From contig CAYZZU010000001.1 of NCBI GenBank assembly GCA_964483105.1, positions 1-64,000 of the forward strand: DNA of 64,000 nt, in the 5' to 3' direction. This document shows positions 31,174-39,713 of the stretch, one piece after another. Origin of the DNA: CAYZZU01 sp964483105 (GTDB taxonomy: Bacteria; CG2-30-53-67). The translations under genes and the position numbers were made by a program. Within the stretch, counting starts at the first letter, position 1; the number at the start of each line of letters is the position of its first letter. The notes under the pieces are model-generated. The model made no database searches. It was not told the origin of the DNA and saw only the letters and a program-made list of their open reading frames with translations.

Positions 31174-32283
31174 ATGGAAAAAGCAGGTACCGAGGTCGTC
31201 GAACAAACAGGAATGACGCCGGGGAAGAAGGTTTTTTTCATTATTTTTCTGCTGGTCTTGATGGTCTTTGCCGGGATCGGCGTGAAGTGGGTTCGTTACC
31301 GTTTTACCCACGCGATTACCGACAACGCGTTTGTGGAAGCGGATATGGTCAATGTCGCTCCGCTGGTGTCCGGGCGTATCAAAAAGATTCATGTCCGGGA
31401 GGGAGACCGGGTGGAGAAGGGAGATCTCCTGGTGGAAATCGATCCCGCGGATTATGAAAATCAGGTCGCGCTCCAGGAGGCGAACGTGGAAGGGGCGAAG
31501 CACCGCCTGGACCGGAGTCTTGCCGGCCTGATGAGTCTCCGGATTTCATCCAGGGAGGCGATCCGGAAGGCGAAAAGCGCTCTTGCGGCCGCTGAAGCCA
31601 AGCGGGACCGCGTCTCCGGGGATTACGAGCGGATCCGTGGATTACTGAAGAGCGGAGCGGTCGCAAGGAGCCGGTTCGACGCGATGAAGGCTGCATTCAT
31701 CGCGGCGCGGTCCGGGGTCACCGCGGCCGCGGCGGATCTCGAACGGGCTCGGGCGGGCCGCTATCAGGTCAAGGAGGCGGAGAGCGGAGTCGCGGCCGCC
31801 CGGTCAGCGCTCAGGGCGGCGCGCGAGGCCCTGCAGGTGGCCCGGACTCACCTCGGGTACACCCGGATTGTGAGTCCCGTAACCGGTGTGGTGGCGAAAA
31901 AATTTCTCTACGAGGGGGATTTCCTGGCGGCGGGATATCCGGTTCTCTCCGTTTATGACAGGAAGGGGATTTACGTGACGGCCAATCTGGAGGAGACCAA
32001 GACGAGAGGCGTGCGGGTCGGGCAGGAGGTGGATCTGGATGTGGATGCCTACCCCGGAAAGGACTTCAGGGGCAGGGTCATCCTGGTGGGAGAGGCCTCC
32101 GGCGCCAAGTTCGCCCTGATCCCGAGGGACAACTCCGCGGGGGAATTCACCAAGGTGGTTCAGCGGATTCCGGTCAGAATCGCGGTGGGAAAAGGAATCA
32201 ATCTGCTCAAACCGGGAATGTCGGTTACGGTGGGAATCTCGTTAAGGGATCATGACCTGTCCGCGGCCGGGTCCGGAGAGTAA
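31174..32283 (+). CDS. HlyD/EmrA-type membrane fusion protein
   Basis: One N-terminal membrane helix (KVFFIIFLLVLMVFAGIGV) is followed by a lipoyl-like half motif (VNVAPLVSGRIKKIHVREGDRVEKGDLL), an alanine-rich coiled coil and the second half (HLGYTRIVSPVTGVVAKKFLYEGDFLAAG). This is the periplasmic adaptor that links the inner-membrane EmrB pump to TolC. GGGAGA 7 bases before ATG 31174 decides the start; ATG 31159 is an alternative. The longer frame from 31084 overlaps tolC and is not supported. Confidence 0.92.
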   Translation: MEKAGTEVVEQTGMTPGKKVFFIIFLLVLMVFAGIGVKWVRYRFTHAITDNAFVEADMVNVAPLVSGRIKKIHVREGDRVEKGDLLVEIDPADYENQVALQEANVEGAKHRLDRSLAGLMSLRISSREAIRKAKSALAAAEAKRDRVSGDYERIRGLLKSGAVARSRFDAMKAAFIAARSGVTAAAADLERARAGRYQVKEAESGVAAARSALRAAREALQVARTHLGYTRIVSPVTGVVAKKFLYEGDFLAAGYPVLSVYDRKGIYVTANLEETKTRGVRVGQEVDLDVDAYPGKDFRGRVILVGEASGAKFALIPRDNSAGEFTKVVQRIPVRIAVGKGINLLKPGMSVTVGISLRDHDLSAAGSGE

Positions 32284-32287
32284 CGTC

Positions 32288-33868
32288 ATGAAAACATCCC
32301 GCAAGATCGGGAACGAGCCCTATTACCTGGGGATCCGGTACAAGTGGTACGCCGCGGTCATCGTGATGATCGGGACCTTCATGACGCTCCTCGATACGAC
32401 GATTGTGGATATCACCCTTCCCAAGATGATGGCCTCTCTGAATGCCGACACCCATGGAATTCAATGGGTGGTGATCGCCTACATGATCGGTTCCGCCATC
32501 GCCATGACCGCTGTGGGATGGCTGGGGGCCAGGATCGGGCACCGGGAGACCTATATCTATGGGTTGGTGATCTTTACGGTCATGAGCATACTCTGCGGGC
32601 AGGCGACCAGCCTGGAGATGATCTCCGTCGGAAGGTTCATCCAGGGAATTGGTGAGGGACTGGTCGTGCCGGTGGCCATGACGATCCTCTACGAGATTTT
32701 CCCGGACGACGAGCGGGGGATCGCCATGGGGATCTTCGGACTGGGGGCGTCGGCGGCCCCGGCCTTGGGCCCCGTGCTGGGAGGATTCCTTACCGAGCAC
32801 TTGAGCTGGAGGTGGATCTTCTACGTCAACATTCCTGTTTCGGTGGTCGGTCTCGGCGCGGCGATTCTCCTTCTGAAGAGGAGCAAACCGGACGAAGAGC
32901 GGGCGGGTCGTTTCAACCTGGGAAGTTTTCTACTCATGTCCGTCAGTTTCGGATCCCTCATCACATTTCTTTCCAAGGGGCAGGAGTGGGGCTGGCTCCG
33001 ATCGGACCGGATCATTTTCCTGATGGCTCTGTGGGTTGTCACCTTCGCTCTCTACATCTACCGGGAATCGAGGTCGGGCCATCCCCTGCTTCATCTCCGT
33101 CTCTTTATAAACCCTGTTTTCGCCCTCGCCGTGATCGGGATGTTTATCTTTTCCATCACCATATACGGGGGCTATTTCCTGATCCCCCTTTACCTGGAGC
33201 GGCTCCGCGGTTACACGACCCTCGATGCCGGTCTCATCATGCTTCCCGGCTCCATCGCCACATCGGTCGGCGTGGTGGTGGGAGGAGCACTGAGTGACAA
33301 ATATAACGCCAAGTTGATCGCTCTCTTCTCCGCCGTCCTCTTTGCTCTGGCGACTTTTTGGCTCTCCCATTATGATCTTTCCACGGAAAAGTCGACCCTG
33401 ATCCTCCTTTACATCTTCTGGGGAGGTGCTTTCGGGCCGCTCTTTCCGTCCCTCACTGTCCTGGCCTTGAACGTCCTGCCCATCCGGGACGTGAACATGG
33501 GATCGGCCATCCAGAATGTCTCACGGTTGGTGGCGGGGGCGGTAGGGACCTCCCTTTCCGTAACGATCCTCGCGAGAAGGACCGATCTCTTCTTTGACCG
33601 GATCTCGGAGCAGGTCCATTACGGTAATGCCGTTGCCCTGGGTGCCTTCCGGAAACTCCAGCATAATCTCATGATGCAGGGCGCCCACGTTGAGACAGCC
33701 CGCCGACAGGCCACGGCCCTTTTCGAGATGCTGATCAGGCAGAAGGCTTCCTCTTACGCCTTTCAGAGTGCCTTCATCTGGCTTGGAGTGATCGGGCTCC
33801 TCTGTATCGTCACGATTCTCTTCATCCGATATCGAAAAGGCGGAGGGGCTTCCGTGGCGATCCATTAG
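32288..33868 (+). CDS. EmrB/QacA-type (DHA2) MFS drug transporter
   Basis: About 14 hydrophobic helices run through 526 residues. DHA2 motifs are present: LDTTIVDITLPKM in helix 1, LGARIGHRETYIYG for motif A, and GLGASAAPALGPVLGGFL for motif C. It exports toxic compounds by proton antiport through EmrA and TolC. GGAGAG 7 bases upstream supports ATG 32288, four bases after the emrA stop. The substrate is unknown. Confidence 0.93.
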   Translation: MKTSRKIGNEPYYLGIRYKWYAAVIVMIGTFMTLLDTTIVDITLPKMMASLNADTHGIQWVVIAYMIGSAIAMTAVGWLGARIGHRETYIYGLVIFTVMSILCGQATSLEMISVGRFIQGIGEGLVVPVAMTILYEIFPDDERGIAMGIFGLGASAAPALGPVLGGFLTEHLSWRWIFYVNIPVSVVGLGAAILLLKRSKPDEERAGRFNLGSFLLMSVSFGSLITFLSKGQEWGWLRSDRIIFLMALWVVTFALYIYRESRSGHPLLHLRLFINPVFALAVIGMFIFSITIYGGYFLIPLYLERLRGYTTLDAGLIMLPGSIATSVGVVVGGALSDKYNAKLIALFSAVLFALATFWLSHYDLSTEKSTLILLYIFWGGAFGPLFPSLTVLALNVLPIRDVNMGSAIQNVSRLVAGAVGTSLSVTILARRTDLFFDRISEQVHYGNAVALGAFRKLQHNLMMQGAHVETARRQATALFEMLIRQKASSYAFQSAFIWLGVIGLLCIVTILFIRYRKGGGASVAIH

Positions 33869-33907
33869 CCCCTGGATTGACACCTGGCCGGTTCCGCAAT
33901 CTGAGGA

Positions 33908-33936
33908 TTGACATTCTTTTTCCCCTTTGATATAGT
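33908..33936 (+). promoter_or_regulatory. Sigma-70 promoter of the thiamine operon
   Basis: A perfect TTGACA (33908-33913) and TATAGT (33931-33936) are separated by 17 bases. Transcription would begin near 33943, just ahead of the TPP riboswitch. Confidence 0.8.
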
Positions 33937-33951
33937 CCCTTCCAGAAGCTC

Positions 33952-34046
33952 AAAAGCCGAGGGGGAGTCGGTGAGACTGAGAGTCCGGGGAACCGGGCGA
34001 CCCTTAGAACCTGATCTGGGTAATGCCAGCGTAGGGATTCGGTTTG
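33952..34046 (+). promoter_or_regulatory. TPP (THI-box) riboswitch
   Basis: The conserved THI-box parts are present in order: GGGGGAGTCGG, the CTGAGA loop (33977-33982), ACCCTTAGAACCTGATCTGG (around 33999-34018) and TAATGCCAGCGTAGGGA. Flanking AAAGCCGA and TCGGTTT can form stem P1. It binds thiamine pyrophosphate and lowers expression of the downstream genes. A GGAACA/TGTTCC hairpin (34046-34078) with a moderately T-rich tail lies in the expression platform, but I cannot say if control is at termination or translation. Confidence 0.95.
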
Positions 34047-34161
34047 GAACATCCTCTCATTCCACAAGGTTCTGTTCCTTATCTTTCCAGCCGCGCGTTT
34101 TTCCTGCGGGTTCTTTCCCACCGGATTTTTTGTCCCTCCATCTCATTGTCGGGATCGGAAG

Positions 34162-34974
34162 ATGAAAATAAAGGTCAATGAGCGCCCTTACGATGCCGCG
34201 GACCGGGTCACTCTCTCCGAGTTGAGACGTCAGGTCAAGCCGGAGGCCGATATCCTGATCGTGAATGGTTTCCCGGCGGGGGTGGACCGTCCGCTGGTTG
34301 AAGGAGACGAGGTGGTTCTGATCCGGCGCGGGGAGGTTCCGTCACGTGAAGAGTTCGAGGCCCTGATCACGGCCCGGCACACACCGGGTGTCCATGAGAA
34401 GGTGAAGCGCGGGGTGGTCGGAATTGCCGGGCTCGGCGGGCTCGGGTCCTCCGTGGCCGTGGCGTTGGCCCGGCTCGGGGTTGGAAGGTTGATCCTGGCC
34501 GACTACGACGTGGTTGAACCGTCCAACCTCAACCGGCAACAGTACTTTGCGGACCAGATCGGTCTCCCCAAGGTGACCGCGTTGCGGGAGAATCTGGAAC
34601 GGATCAATCCTTACGTGGAGATGAAGGCGCACGAGGTGAAACTCGATTCCGGGAATCTGCCCCGGATCTTCGCCGGGGTCGATGTCCTGGTGGAGGCCTT
34701 TGACACCCCCGAGGCCAAGGCGATGCTGGTCAATACCGTTCTCCGAAGCATGCCGGACGTGGTTGTGGTCGGGGCCTCGGGGCTGGCCGGTTACGGCCGG
34801 TCTGATGCCATTCGGATTACCTCTTTTGCCGGCCGTTGTTTCCTGGTCGGAGACGGTGAGACCGCCGCCGCGCCCGGTTGCGGATTGATGTCGCCGCGGG
34901 TTGGGGTCGCCGCGCACCATCAGGCGAACCTGGTACTCCGCCTTTTGCTTGGACTGGATGAGGGGAAACAATGA
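34162..34974 (+). CDS. thiF: ThiF adenylyltransferase with N-terminal ThiS-like domain
   Basis: Residues ~1-65 resemble ThiS (KIKVNERPYDA ... DEVVLIRRGEVP) but lack its C-terminal Gly-Gly. Residues ~75-270 form an E1-like adenylyltransferase with GIAGLGGLGSSVAVALARLG, DYDVVEPSNLNRQQ and DQIGLPK. ThiF adenylylates the C-terminal glycine of ThiS so sulfur can be attached. The fused domain may be a structural remnant or docking surface, because a free ThiS with a GG end is encoded downstream. The zinc-binding CxxC pairs of some ThiF proteins are not seen. First gene of the riboswitch operon, ATGA-coupled to the next. Confidence 0.9.
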   Translation: MKIKVNERPYDAADRVTLSELRRQVKPEADILIVNGFPAGVDRPLVEGDEVVLIRRGEVPSREEFEALITARHTPGVHEKVKRGVVGIAGLGGLGSSVAVALARLGVGRLILADYDVVEPSNLNRQQYFADQIGLPKVTALRENLERINPYVEMKAHEVKLDSGNLPRIFAGVDVLVEAFDTPEAKAMLVNTVLRSMPDVVVVGASGLAGYGRSDAIRITSFAGRCFLVGDGETAAAPGCGLMSPRVGVAAHHQANLVLRLLLGLDEGKQ

Positions 34975-36365
34975 GCAGGACAACCGATACACTGGACAGA
35001 CTGAAGCTGGATGAGCATTCCATAGTCTCTTTGATTGAGGAGGCAGGGCCGGAATCGGATGAGGTCCGGTCGATCCTGGAACGGGCGGGTGCCGGGGAAA
35101 GGATCGGGCTTCCTGAAGCCGCGGCTCTGCTGAACCTGGAGGATCCCGTTCTCTTATCGCGACTCTACGACACGGCCCGAAAGGTCAAGGAGCAGGTTTT
35201 CGGAGACCGGATTGTTCTCTTCGCTCCGCTTTATATCACGAACCGGTGCATGAACAATTGCCTCTACTGCGGCTTCCGTGCGTCGAACCGGGCGGCCCGG
35301 AGAAAGTCTCTCTCCCTCCCCGAGATCGTGAAGGAAGCGGATTGGCTCTTCCGGCGGGGATACAGGCGGGTTCTCCTGGTGGCCGGTCAGGAGCCCGGGG
35401 AAGACGCCGTTTCGTATCTGTGCGAGGCTGTGAGGGCGATCTACCGGGAGACTTCCATCCGGATCGTTCACGTGAATGCCGCGCCTATGACACTGGAGGA
35501 ATTCCGGAGGCTCAAGGCCGCGGGCGCCGGGGTCTATCAGTGTTTCCAGGAGACCTACCACCAGGAGACGTATGCCCGGATGCATCCCGCGGGTCCCAAA
35601 CGGGACTATGCGTGGAGGCTTTCGGTCATGGACCGGGCCATGACGGCCGGTTTCGGGGATGTGGGGATGGGCGCGCTCTTCGGCCTCTACGATCACCGTT
35701 TTGAAGTCCTCTCCCTGATTTCACACGCCCGTTACCTGGAAGAACGTTTCGGCGTGGGGCCCCATACGGTCTCCGTCCCGAGATTGCAGCCTGCCGAGGG
35801 GGCGGCGCTGGACCACGTCCCCCATCCGGTTTCGGATGAGGACTTCAAGAAGATGGTTGCCGTCTTTCGTCTCGCGATCCCCTATGCCGGGGTGGTTGTC
35901 TCCACGAGGGAGCCGGCCGCGCTCCGGCAGGAGGTGATCCGGATCGGCGCTTCACAGATCAGCGCGGGATCCAGAACCGATATCGGAGGATATACCGACC
36001 GGCGGGAAGATTCCGGCAGTTCCCAGTTTTCCCTCAATGATACCCGGACGCTGGATGAGGTGGTCCTCGCCGTTTTAAGGGAAGGACTCATCCCCAGTCT
36101 TTGCACGGCCTGTTACCGTTCGGGCCGGACCGGAGGAACCTTCCGGGGGCTCGCGGAAACCGGCAGGATGAAGAGATTCTGCCGGGCCAACGCCCTCTTT
36201 TCCCTGACGGAGTACCTGCAGCAAAACGCGGGGGGAGAGACCCATTCAGTGGGGATGCGGAGGATCCGTGATATACTGGAGACCCTCCCCGACCCGTCCG
36301 TGCGGAAAGAGATTGAGGCGCGACTTTCCCGGGTGGATTCCGGGGAGAAGGATATCCATCTTTAA
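34971..36365 (+). CDS. thiH: ThiH/HydG-family radical SAM tyrosine lyase with HydG-type C-terminal cluster motif
   Basis: The radical-SAM cluster box is NRCMNNCLYC (C93, C97, C100), as in all tyrosine lyases that make dehydroglycine and p-cresol. The C-terminus carries CTACYRSGRTG ... MKRFC with cysteines 378, 381 and 404, i.e. CX2CX22C. That spacing is the auxiliary-cluster motif of HydG, the FeFe-hydrogenase maturase, and is absent from ordinary ThiH. Position between thiF and thiS-thiG, under a TPP riboswitch, says it supplies dehydroglycine for thiazole synthesis. No hydE, hydF or hydrogenase genes are near. It is either a HydG-like ThiH or a HydG recruited to thiamine synthesis. Confidence 0.85.
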   Translation: MSRTTDTLDRLKLDEHSIVSLIEEAGPESDEVRSILERAGAGERIGLPEAAALLNLEDPVLLSRLYDTARKVKEQVFGDRIVLFAPLYITNRCMNNCLYCGFRASNRAARRKSLSLPEIVKEADWLFRRGYRRVLLVAGQEPGEDAVSYLCEAVRAIYRETSIRIVHVNAAPMTLEEFRRLKAAGAGVYQCFQETYHQETYARMHPAGPKRDYAWRLSVMDRAMTAGFGDVGMGALFGLYDHRFEVLSLISHARYLEERFGVGPHTVSVPRLQPAEGAALDHVPHPVSDEDFKKMVAVFRLAIPYAGVVVSTREPAALRQEVIRIGASQISAGSRTDIGGYTDRREDSGSSQFSLNDTRTLDEVVLAVLREGLIPSLCTACYRSGRTGGTFRGLAETGRMKRFCRANALFSLTEYLQQNAGGETHSVGMRRIRDILETLPDPSVRKEIEARLSRVDSGEKDIHL

Positions 36366-36398
36366 GAAAGAAGTGATTTGTACACGGGGGGATTTCTG

Positions 36399-36599
36399 AT
36401 GAAGATTTTCGTCAATAGTGAGGAACGGGATGTGAACAGGGGAACGACCCTGCTTACCCTCTTGGAACAACTCGGGATCGGTTGTGCCCGCGTGGCCGTG
36501 GAGCGGAACCGGGAGATCGTTCCTCCGGCGGATTATGGCAGGACGGAACTGGCCGAGGGGGACCGTTTGGAAGTGGTCAGTTTTGTCGGGGGGGGGTAG
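36399..36599 (+). CDS. thiS: ThiS sulfur carrier protein
   Basis: This 66-residue beta-grasp protein starts MKIFVNSEERDVNRG and ends FVGGG, giving the C-terminal Gly-Gly needed for adenylylation and thiocarboxylation. It carries the sulfur that ThiG builds into the thiazole. A G-rich ribosome site precedes ATG 36399; seven upstream codons in frame are not needed. About 111 bases separate it from thiG. Confidence 0.93.
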   Translation: MKIFVNSEERDVNRGTTLLTLLEQLGIGCARVAVERNREIVPPADYGRTELAEGDRLEVVSFVGGG

Positions 36600-36710
36600 A
36601 GCGGCGATCAGCATTTGCTCGATTTTCGCGGATTGTCATGGGCCCGGCCTGTCTGTTTGAATACCATCTGCATGATCTGAAAAGCTGATTGCTTGAGAAG
36701 GAGTATGACC

Positions 36711-37487
36711 ATGGACGAAAAACTGGTAATCGCCGGAATGGAGTTTTCCTCCCGCCTCTGGATCGGGACGGGGAAGTACAGGGATTTTGAAGAGACGAAA
36801 CGCGCTGTGGAGGCGTCGGGAGCCGATGTGGTGACGGTATCGGTCCGGCGGGTCAATATAACGGATCCGACCCGCGAGAATCTCCTCGACTATGTCGACC
36901 CGGGGCGGTACAAAATACTCCCGAATACGGCGGGATGCAGCACGGCTGATGAGGCGATCCGGACGGCGCGGCTGGCCCGGGCGGCGGGAATTTCCGATAT
37001 GGTCAAGCTCGAGGTGATCGCGGAACACAAAAGTCTCTTCCCGGACACGGAGGGACTCCTTGAGGCGGCGAGGGTGTTGGTGAAGGAGGGATTTATTGTT
37101 CTTCCCTATACCACGGACGATCCGATCCTTGCGAAGAAACTGGAGGATATAGGCGCCGCGGCGATCATGCCGTTGGGTGCCCCGATCGGTTCGGGATTGG
37201 GGATCTGCAATCCCTACAACCTTCGGATCCTGATGGAGACGGTTTCTGTTCCGGTCGTGGTCGATGCCGGTGTGGGGACGGCCTCGGATGCGGTGATTGC
37301 CATGGAACTGGGTGCCGATGCCGTGCTTATGAACACCGGGATCGCGGGTGCCAGGGATCCGGTCGCCATGGCGGAGGCCATGAATCATGCCGTGCAGGCG
37401 GGTCGTCTGGCGTACCGGGCCGGGCGGATTCCGAAGAAACTTTATGCCACTGCGAGCAGCCCCATTGAGGGGATGATCCAGGAGTAG
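36711..37487 (+). CDS. thiG: Thiazole synthase
   Basis: The TIM-barrel protein opens IAGMEFSSRLWIGTGKY, has the Schiff-base lysine region MVKLEVI, and ends with the phosphate-binding stretch VVDAGVGTASDAVIAMELGADAVLMNTGIAGA. ThiG condenses deoxyxylulose 5-phosphate, ThiS thiocarboxylate and dehydroglycine into the thiazole phosphate. AAGGAG 8 bases before ATG 36711 fixes the start; the ORF could be read six codons earlier. Length of 258 residues is standard. Confidence 0.96.
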   Translation: MDEKLVIAGMEFSSRLWIGTGKYRDFEETKRAVEASGADVVTVSVRRVNITDPTRENLLDYVDPGRYKILPNTAGCSTADEAIRTARLARAAGISDMVKLEVIAEHKSLFPDTEGLLEAARVLVKEGFIVLPYTTDDPILAKKLEDIGAAAIMPLGAPIGSGLGICNPYNLRILMETVSVPVVVDAGVGTASDAVIAMELGADAVLMNTGIAGARDPVAMAEAMNHAVQAGRLAYRAGRIPKKLYATASSPIEGMIQE

Positions 37488-37501
37488 AACGGTGTCAGCG
37501 G

Positions 37502-38140
37502 ATGATGGCCGAAGTCGATTTCACACTCTACCTGGTCACGGACCGGAGGCAGATTCCCGGTGGGGATCTCCTTGCGGCCCTCCGGGAGGCGTTGGAGGGT
37601 GGAGTCCGCGCAGTCCAGCTTCGAGAGAAGGACCTGAGCGACCGGGAGATCTTTGAACTGGGGTGCAGGGTCCGGACACTGACTCGGGGATACGGCGCGA
37701 AACTCTTCATCAACGACCGGGCCGACATCGCCGTGGCCGTGGAAGCGGACGGAGTTCATCTGACGCAGAAGAGTTACTCCGCGAAGGAGGCCCGCCGGAT
37801 CGTGGGAGAGTCCGGAAGGATCGGGGTCTCGGTTCATTCGCTCAGGCAGGCCCGGTCCGCGGAAGAGGAGGGGGCCGATTTTCTGACCTTCGGACCGGTC
37901 TTCGATACCCCCTCCAAGAGGATGTACGGTCCGCCGGTTGGGGCAGACCGGCTCCGGCAGGCCACGGAAACGGTACGGATCCCGGTTTTCGCCATCGGCG
38001 GGATCCGGGAAGAGAGAATTTCCGTCGTGATGGACTCCGGGGCGTATGGTATTGCCCTGATTTCCGGAATTCTGGCGGAACAGGATGTCCGGGCGGCCGC
38101 GGGGAAATATCTCTCACGGATCGATCGGAAGGAAGGATAG
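37502..38140 (+). CDS. thiE: Thiamine-phosphate synthase
   Basis: Family motifs are clear: LYLVTDRR at the start, VRAVQLREKD, LFINDRADIA, VHLTQ, GVSVHS, TFGPVFDTPSK, and FAIGGI with a phosphate site. The enzyme couples HMP-PP with the thiazole phosphate to make thiamine phosphate. Two tandem ATGs (37502, 37505) can serve as start. It lies 14 bases after thiG and 3 before thiC. The thiD and thiL genes needed to complete the pathway are not in the window. Confidence 0.95.
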   Translation: MMAEVDFTLYLVTDRRQIPGGDLLAALREALEGGVRAVQLREKDLSDREIFELGCRVRTLTRGYGAKLFINDRADIAVAVEADGVHLTQKSYSAKEARRIVGESGRIGVSVHSLRQARSAEEEGADFLTFGPVFDTPSKRMYGPPVGADRLRQATETVRIPVFAIGGIREERISVVMDSGAYGIALISGILAEQDVRAAAGKYLSRIDRKEG

Positions 38141-38143
38141 ACC

Positions 38144-39439
38144 ATGAACCAGATAACGGCGGCACGGAAAGGGGAGATGACCCCCGAGATGCGGCATGTG
38201 GCTGAAACCGAGCGGATTTCCACGGAAGAATTGGCCGAAAAGATCGCCCGGGGAAGGGCTGTGGTCCTCAAAAACCGCATACGGCAGGGCGTTGTTCCCG
38301 TCGGGATCGGAGAGAGACTTTCGACCAAGATCAACGCCAACATAGGAACCTCCGGGGATCATCTCGCGGTCCGGGAGGAGCTGGAGAAGGCCCTGGTCGC
38401 CGTATCGGCGGGGGCGGACACGCTGATGGATCTCTCTACCGCCGGGGATCTTCCGGCGATCCGCCGGAGGATCCTGTCCGAGGTGACGGTTCCCCTTGGT
38501 ACGGTTCCGATCTATGAGGCGGCGCTTCAGGCCTTCGGGCGGGGACCCGGGATCGTCCACATGAAGCCCGATGATCTTTTTTCGATCATCGAACGGCAGG
38601 CCCGGGAGGGGGTCGATTACATGACCGTGCACTGCGGGGTCACTCTCGGCGCGATTGAACGGCTGAAACAGGAGGGACGTCTCCTGAATGTGGTCAGTCG
38701 CGGCGGCTCCTTCCTGCTGGAATGGATGGTTTGTCATGGGAAGGAAAATCCTCTCTATGAGGAGTTCGACCGTCTCCTGGAGATCGCGGGAAGATACGAT
38801 GTCTGCCTCAGCCTCGGTGACGGAATGCGCCCCGGTTGCCTGGCTGATGCCACGGACCGGGCGCAGATCGAGGAACTGATCGTCCTGGGCGAGCTGGCCC
38901 GCCGCGCGCGGGAGGCTGAGGTACAGGTTATGATCGAGGGGCCGGGGCATGTTCCGCTCCATCAGATTACGACCAATATCCGGATTCAAAAGGAGCTGAC
39001 GGACGGCGCGCCCTTCTACGTGTTAGGCCCCCTGGTCACCGATATCGCTCCGGGGTATGATCATATTACCTCAGCCATCGGGGGTGCGGTCGCGGCGGCG
39101 GCGGGGGCCGATTTTCTCTGTTATGTCACTCCCGCGGAGCACCTGAGCCTTCCTACCTGTGAAGACGTCCGGCAGGGGGTGATTGCGTCGAGGATCGCCG
39201 CCCATGCCGCGGACATCGCCAAGGGGGTTCGGGGGGCCATGGACGCGGATTGCCGTATGGCCCGGGCACGGAGAAGGCTCGATTGGGAAGAGCAGATCCG
39301 CCTCTCGATCGACCCGGAACGGACACGAAGCGTACGGGAGGCCTGCCCCCCCGCGGACCGGAAGGTCTGTTCCATGTGTGGGGAGTTCTGCGCCATCAAG
39401 GGTGTTAATGATACCCTGAGTCGTGGTTCCGGATCATGA
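38144..39439 (+). CDS. thiC: Phosphomethylpyrimidine synthase (short form)
   Basis: ThiC turns AIR into HMP-P through a non-canonical radical SAM reaction. Seen here are GIGERLSTKINANIGTS, HCGVTLGAIERL, IEGPGHVPLHQI and a C-terminal cluster box CSMCGEFC. The cluster box is one residue shorter between its last cysteines than the CX2CX4C of long ThiC. The 431-residue length is that of the short form found in many anaerobes and archaea, which lacks the extended N-terminal domain. Last gene of the thiamine operon. Confidence 0.95.
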   Translation: MNQITAARKGEMTPEMRHVAETERISTEELAEKIARGRAVVLKNRIRQGVVPVGIGERLSTKINANIGTSGDHLAVREELEKALVAVSAGADTLMDLSTAGDLPAIRRRILSEVTVPLGTVPIYEAALQAFGRGPGIVHMKPDDLFSIIERQAREGVDYMTVHCGVTLGAIERLKQEGRLLNVVSRGGSFLLEWMVCHGKENPLYEEFDRLLEIAGRYDVCLSLGDGMRPGCLADATDRAQIEELIVLGELARRAREAEVQVMIEGPGHVPLHQITTNIRIQKELTDGAPFYVLGPLVTDIAPGYDHITSAIGGAVAAAAGADFLCYVTPAEHLSLPTCEDVRQGVIASRIAAHAADIAKGVRGAMDADCRMARARRRLDWEEQIRLSIDPERTRSVREACPPADRKVCSMCGEFCAIKGVNDTLSRGSGS

Positions 39440-39449
39440 CTTCCGGTTC

Positions 39450-39478
39450 TTGACAGATGCCGGGTCGTTCGGTATAGT
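39450..39478 (+). promoter_or_regulatory. Trp operon promoter P1
   Basis: A perfect TTGACA (39450-39455) and TATAGT (39473-39478) are separated by 17 bases, giving a start near 39485. It is only 11 bases after the thiC stop, with the attenuator-like hairpins and then trpE downstream. Confidence 0.75.
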
Positions 39479-39551
39479 TTAGGATACATAGAGCTCCGGC
39501 GGCCAGGTTGATTTTAATCAAAAAAACTATTCAGGTCTAAAGAGCTGGCTC

Positions 39552-39617
39552 GACCGGGCTTTTCAAATGGGGAGCACCCTGTATCCGGTCAAACGGAAAA
39601 AGGGTGTTTCCTTTTTT
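39552..39617 (+). terminator. Attenuator-like alternative hairpins in the trp leader
   Basis: Terminator form: CACCCT (39575-39580) pairs with AGGGTG (39601-39606), with an inner TCCG/CGGA stem (39584-39587, 39594-39597), then TTTCCTTTTTT. Competing form: GACCGG (39552-39557) pairs with CCGGTC (39585-39590). The second stem uses the inner arm and encloses the outer left arm of the first, so both cannot form together. Either trp attenuation or simply the thi terminator is possible. Confidence 0.5.
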
Positions 39618-39684
39618 GTGTTCCGCATTCTTGGATCCCTTCTTGTTTTCCTTGGTTTTTCCTGAAGTTACATCGGCAATCTCC

Positions 39685-39713
39685 TTGACAGTCTCCTCTT
39701 TATATGCTAAATG
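39685..39713 (+). promoter_or_regulatory. Trp operon promoter P2 (weaker)
   Basis: TTGACA (39685-39690) and TAAATG (39708-39713) are 17 bases apart. The -10 is poor. It lies after the terminator-like hairpin and about 40 bases before the trpE ATG. Confidence 0.4.

Noticed and set aside
39567..39665. 32-codon open frame as a trp leader peptide
   Set aside because: It has no Trp codons and no ribosome site, so it cannot act as a classical Trp leader.
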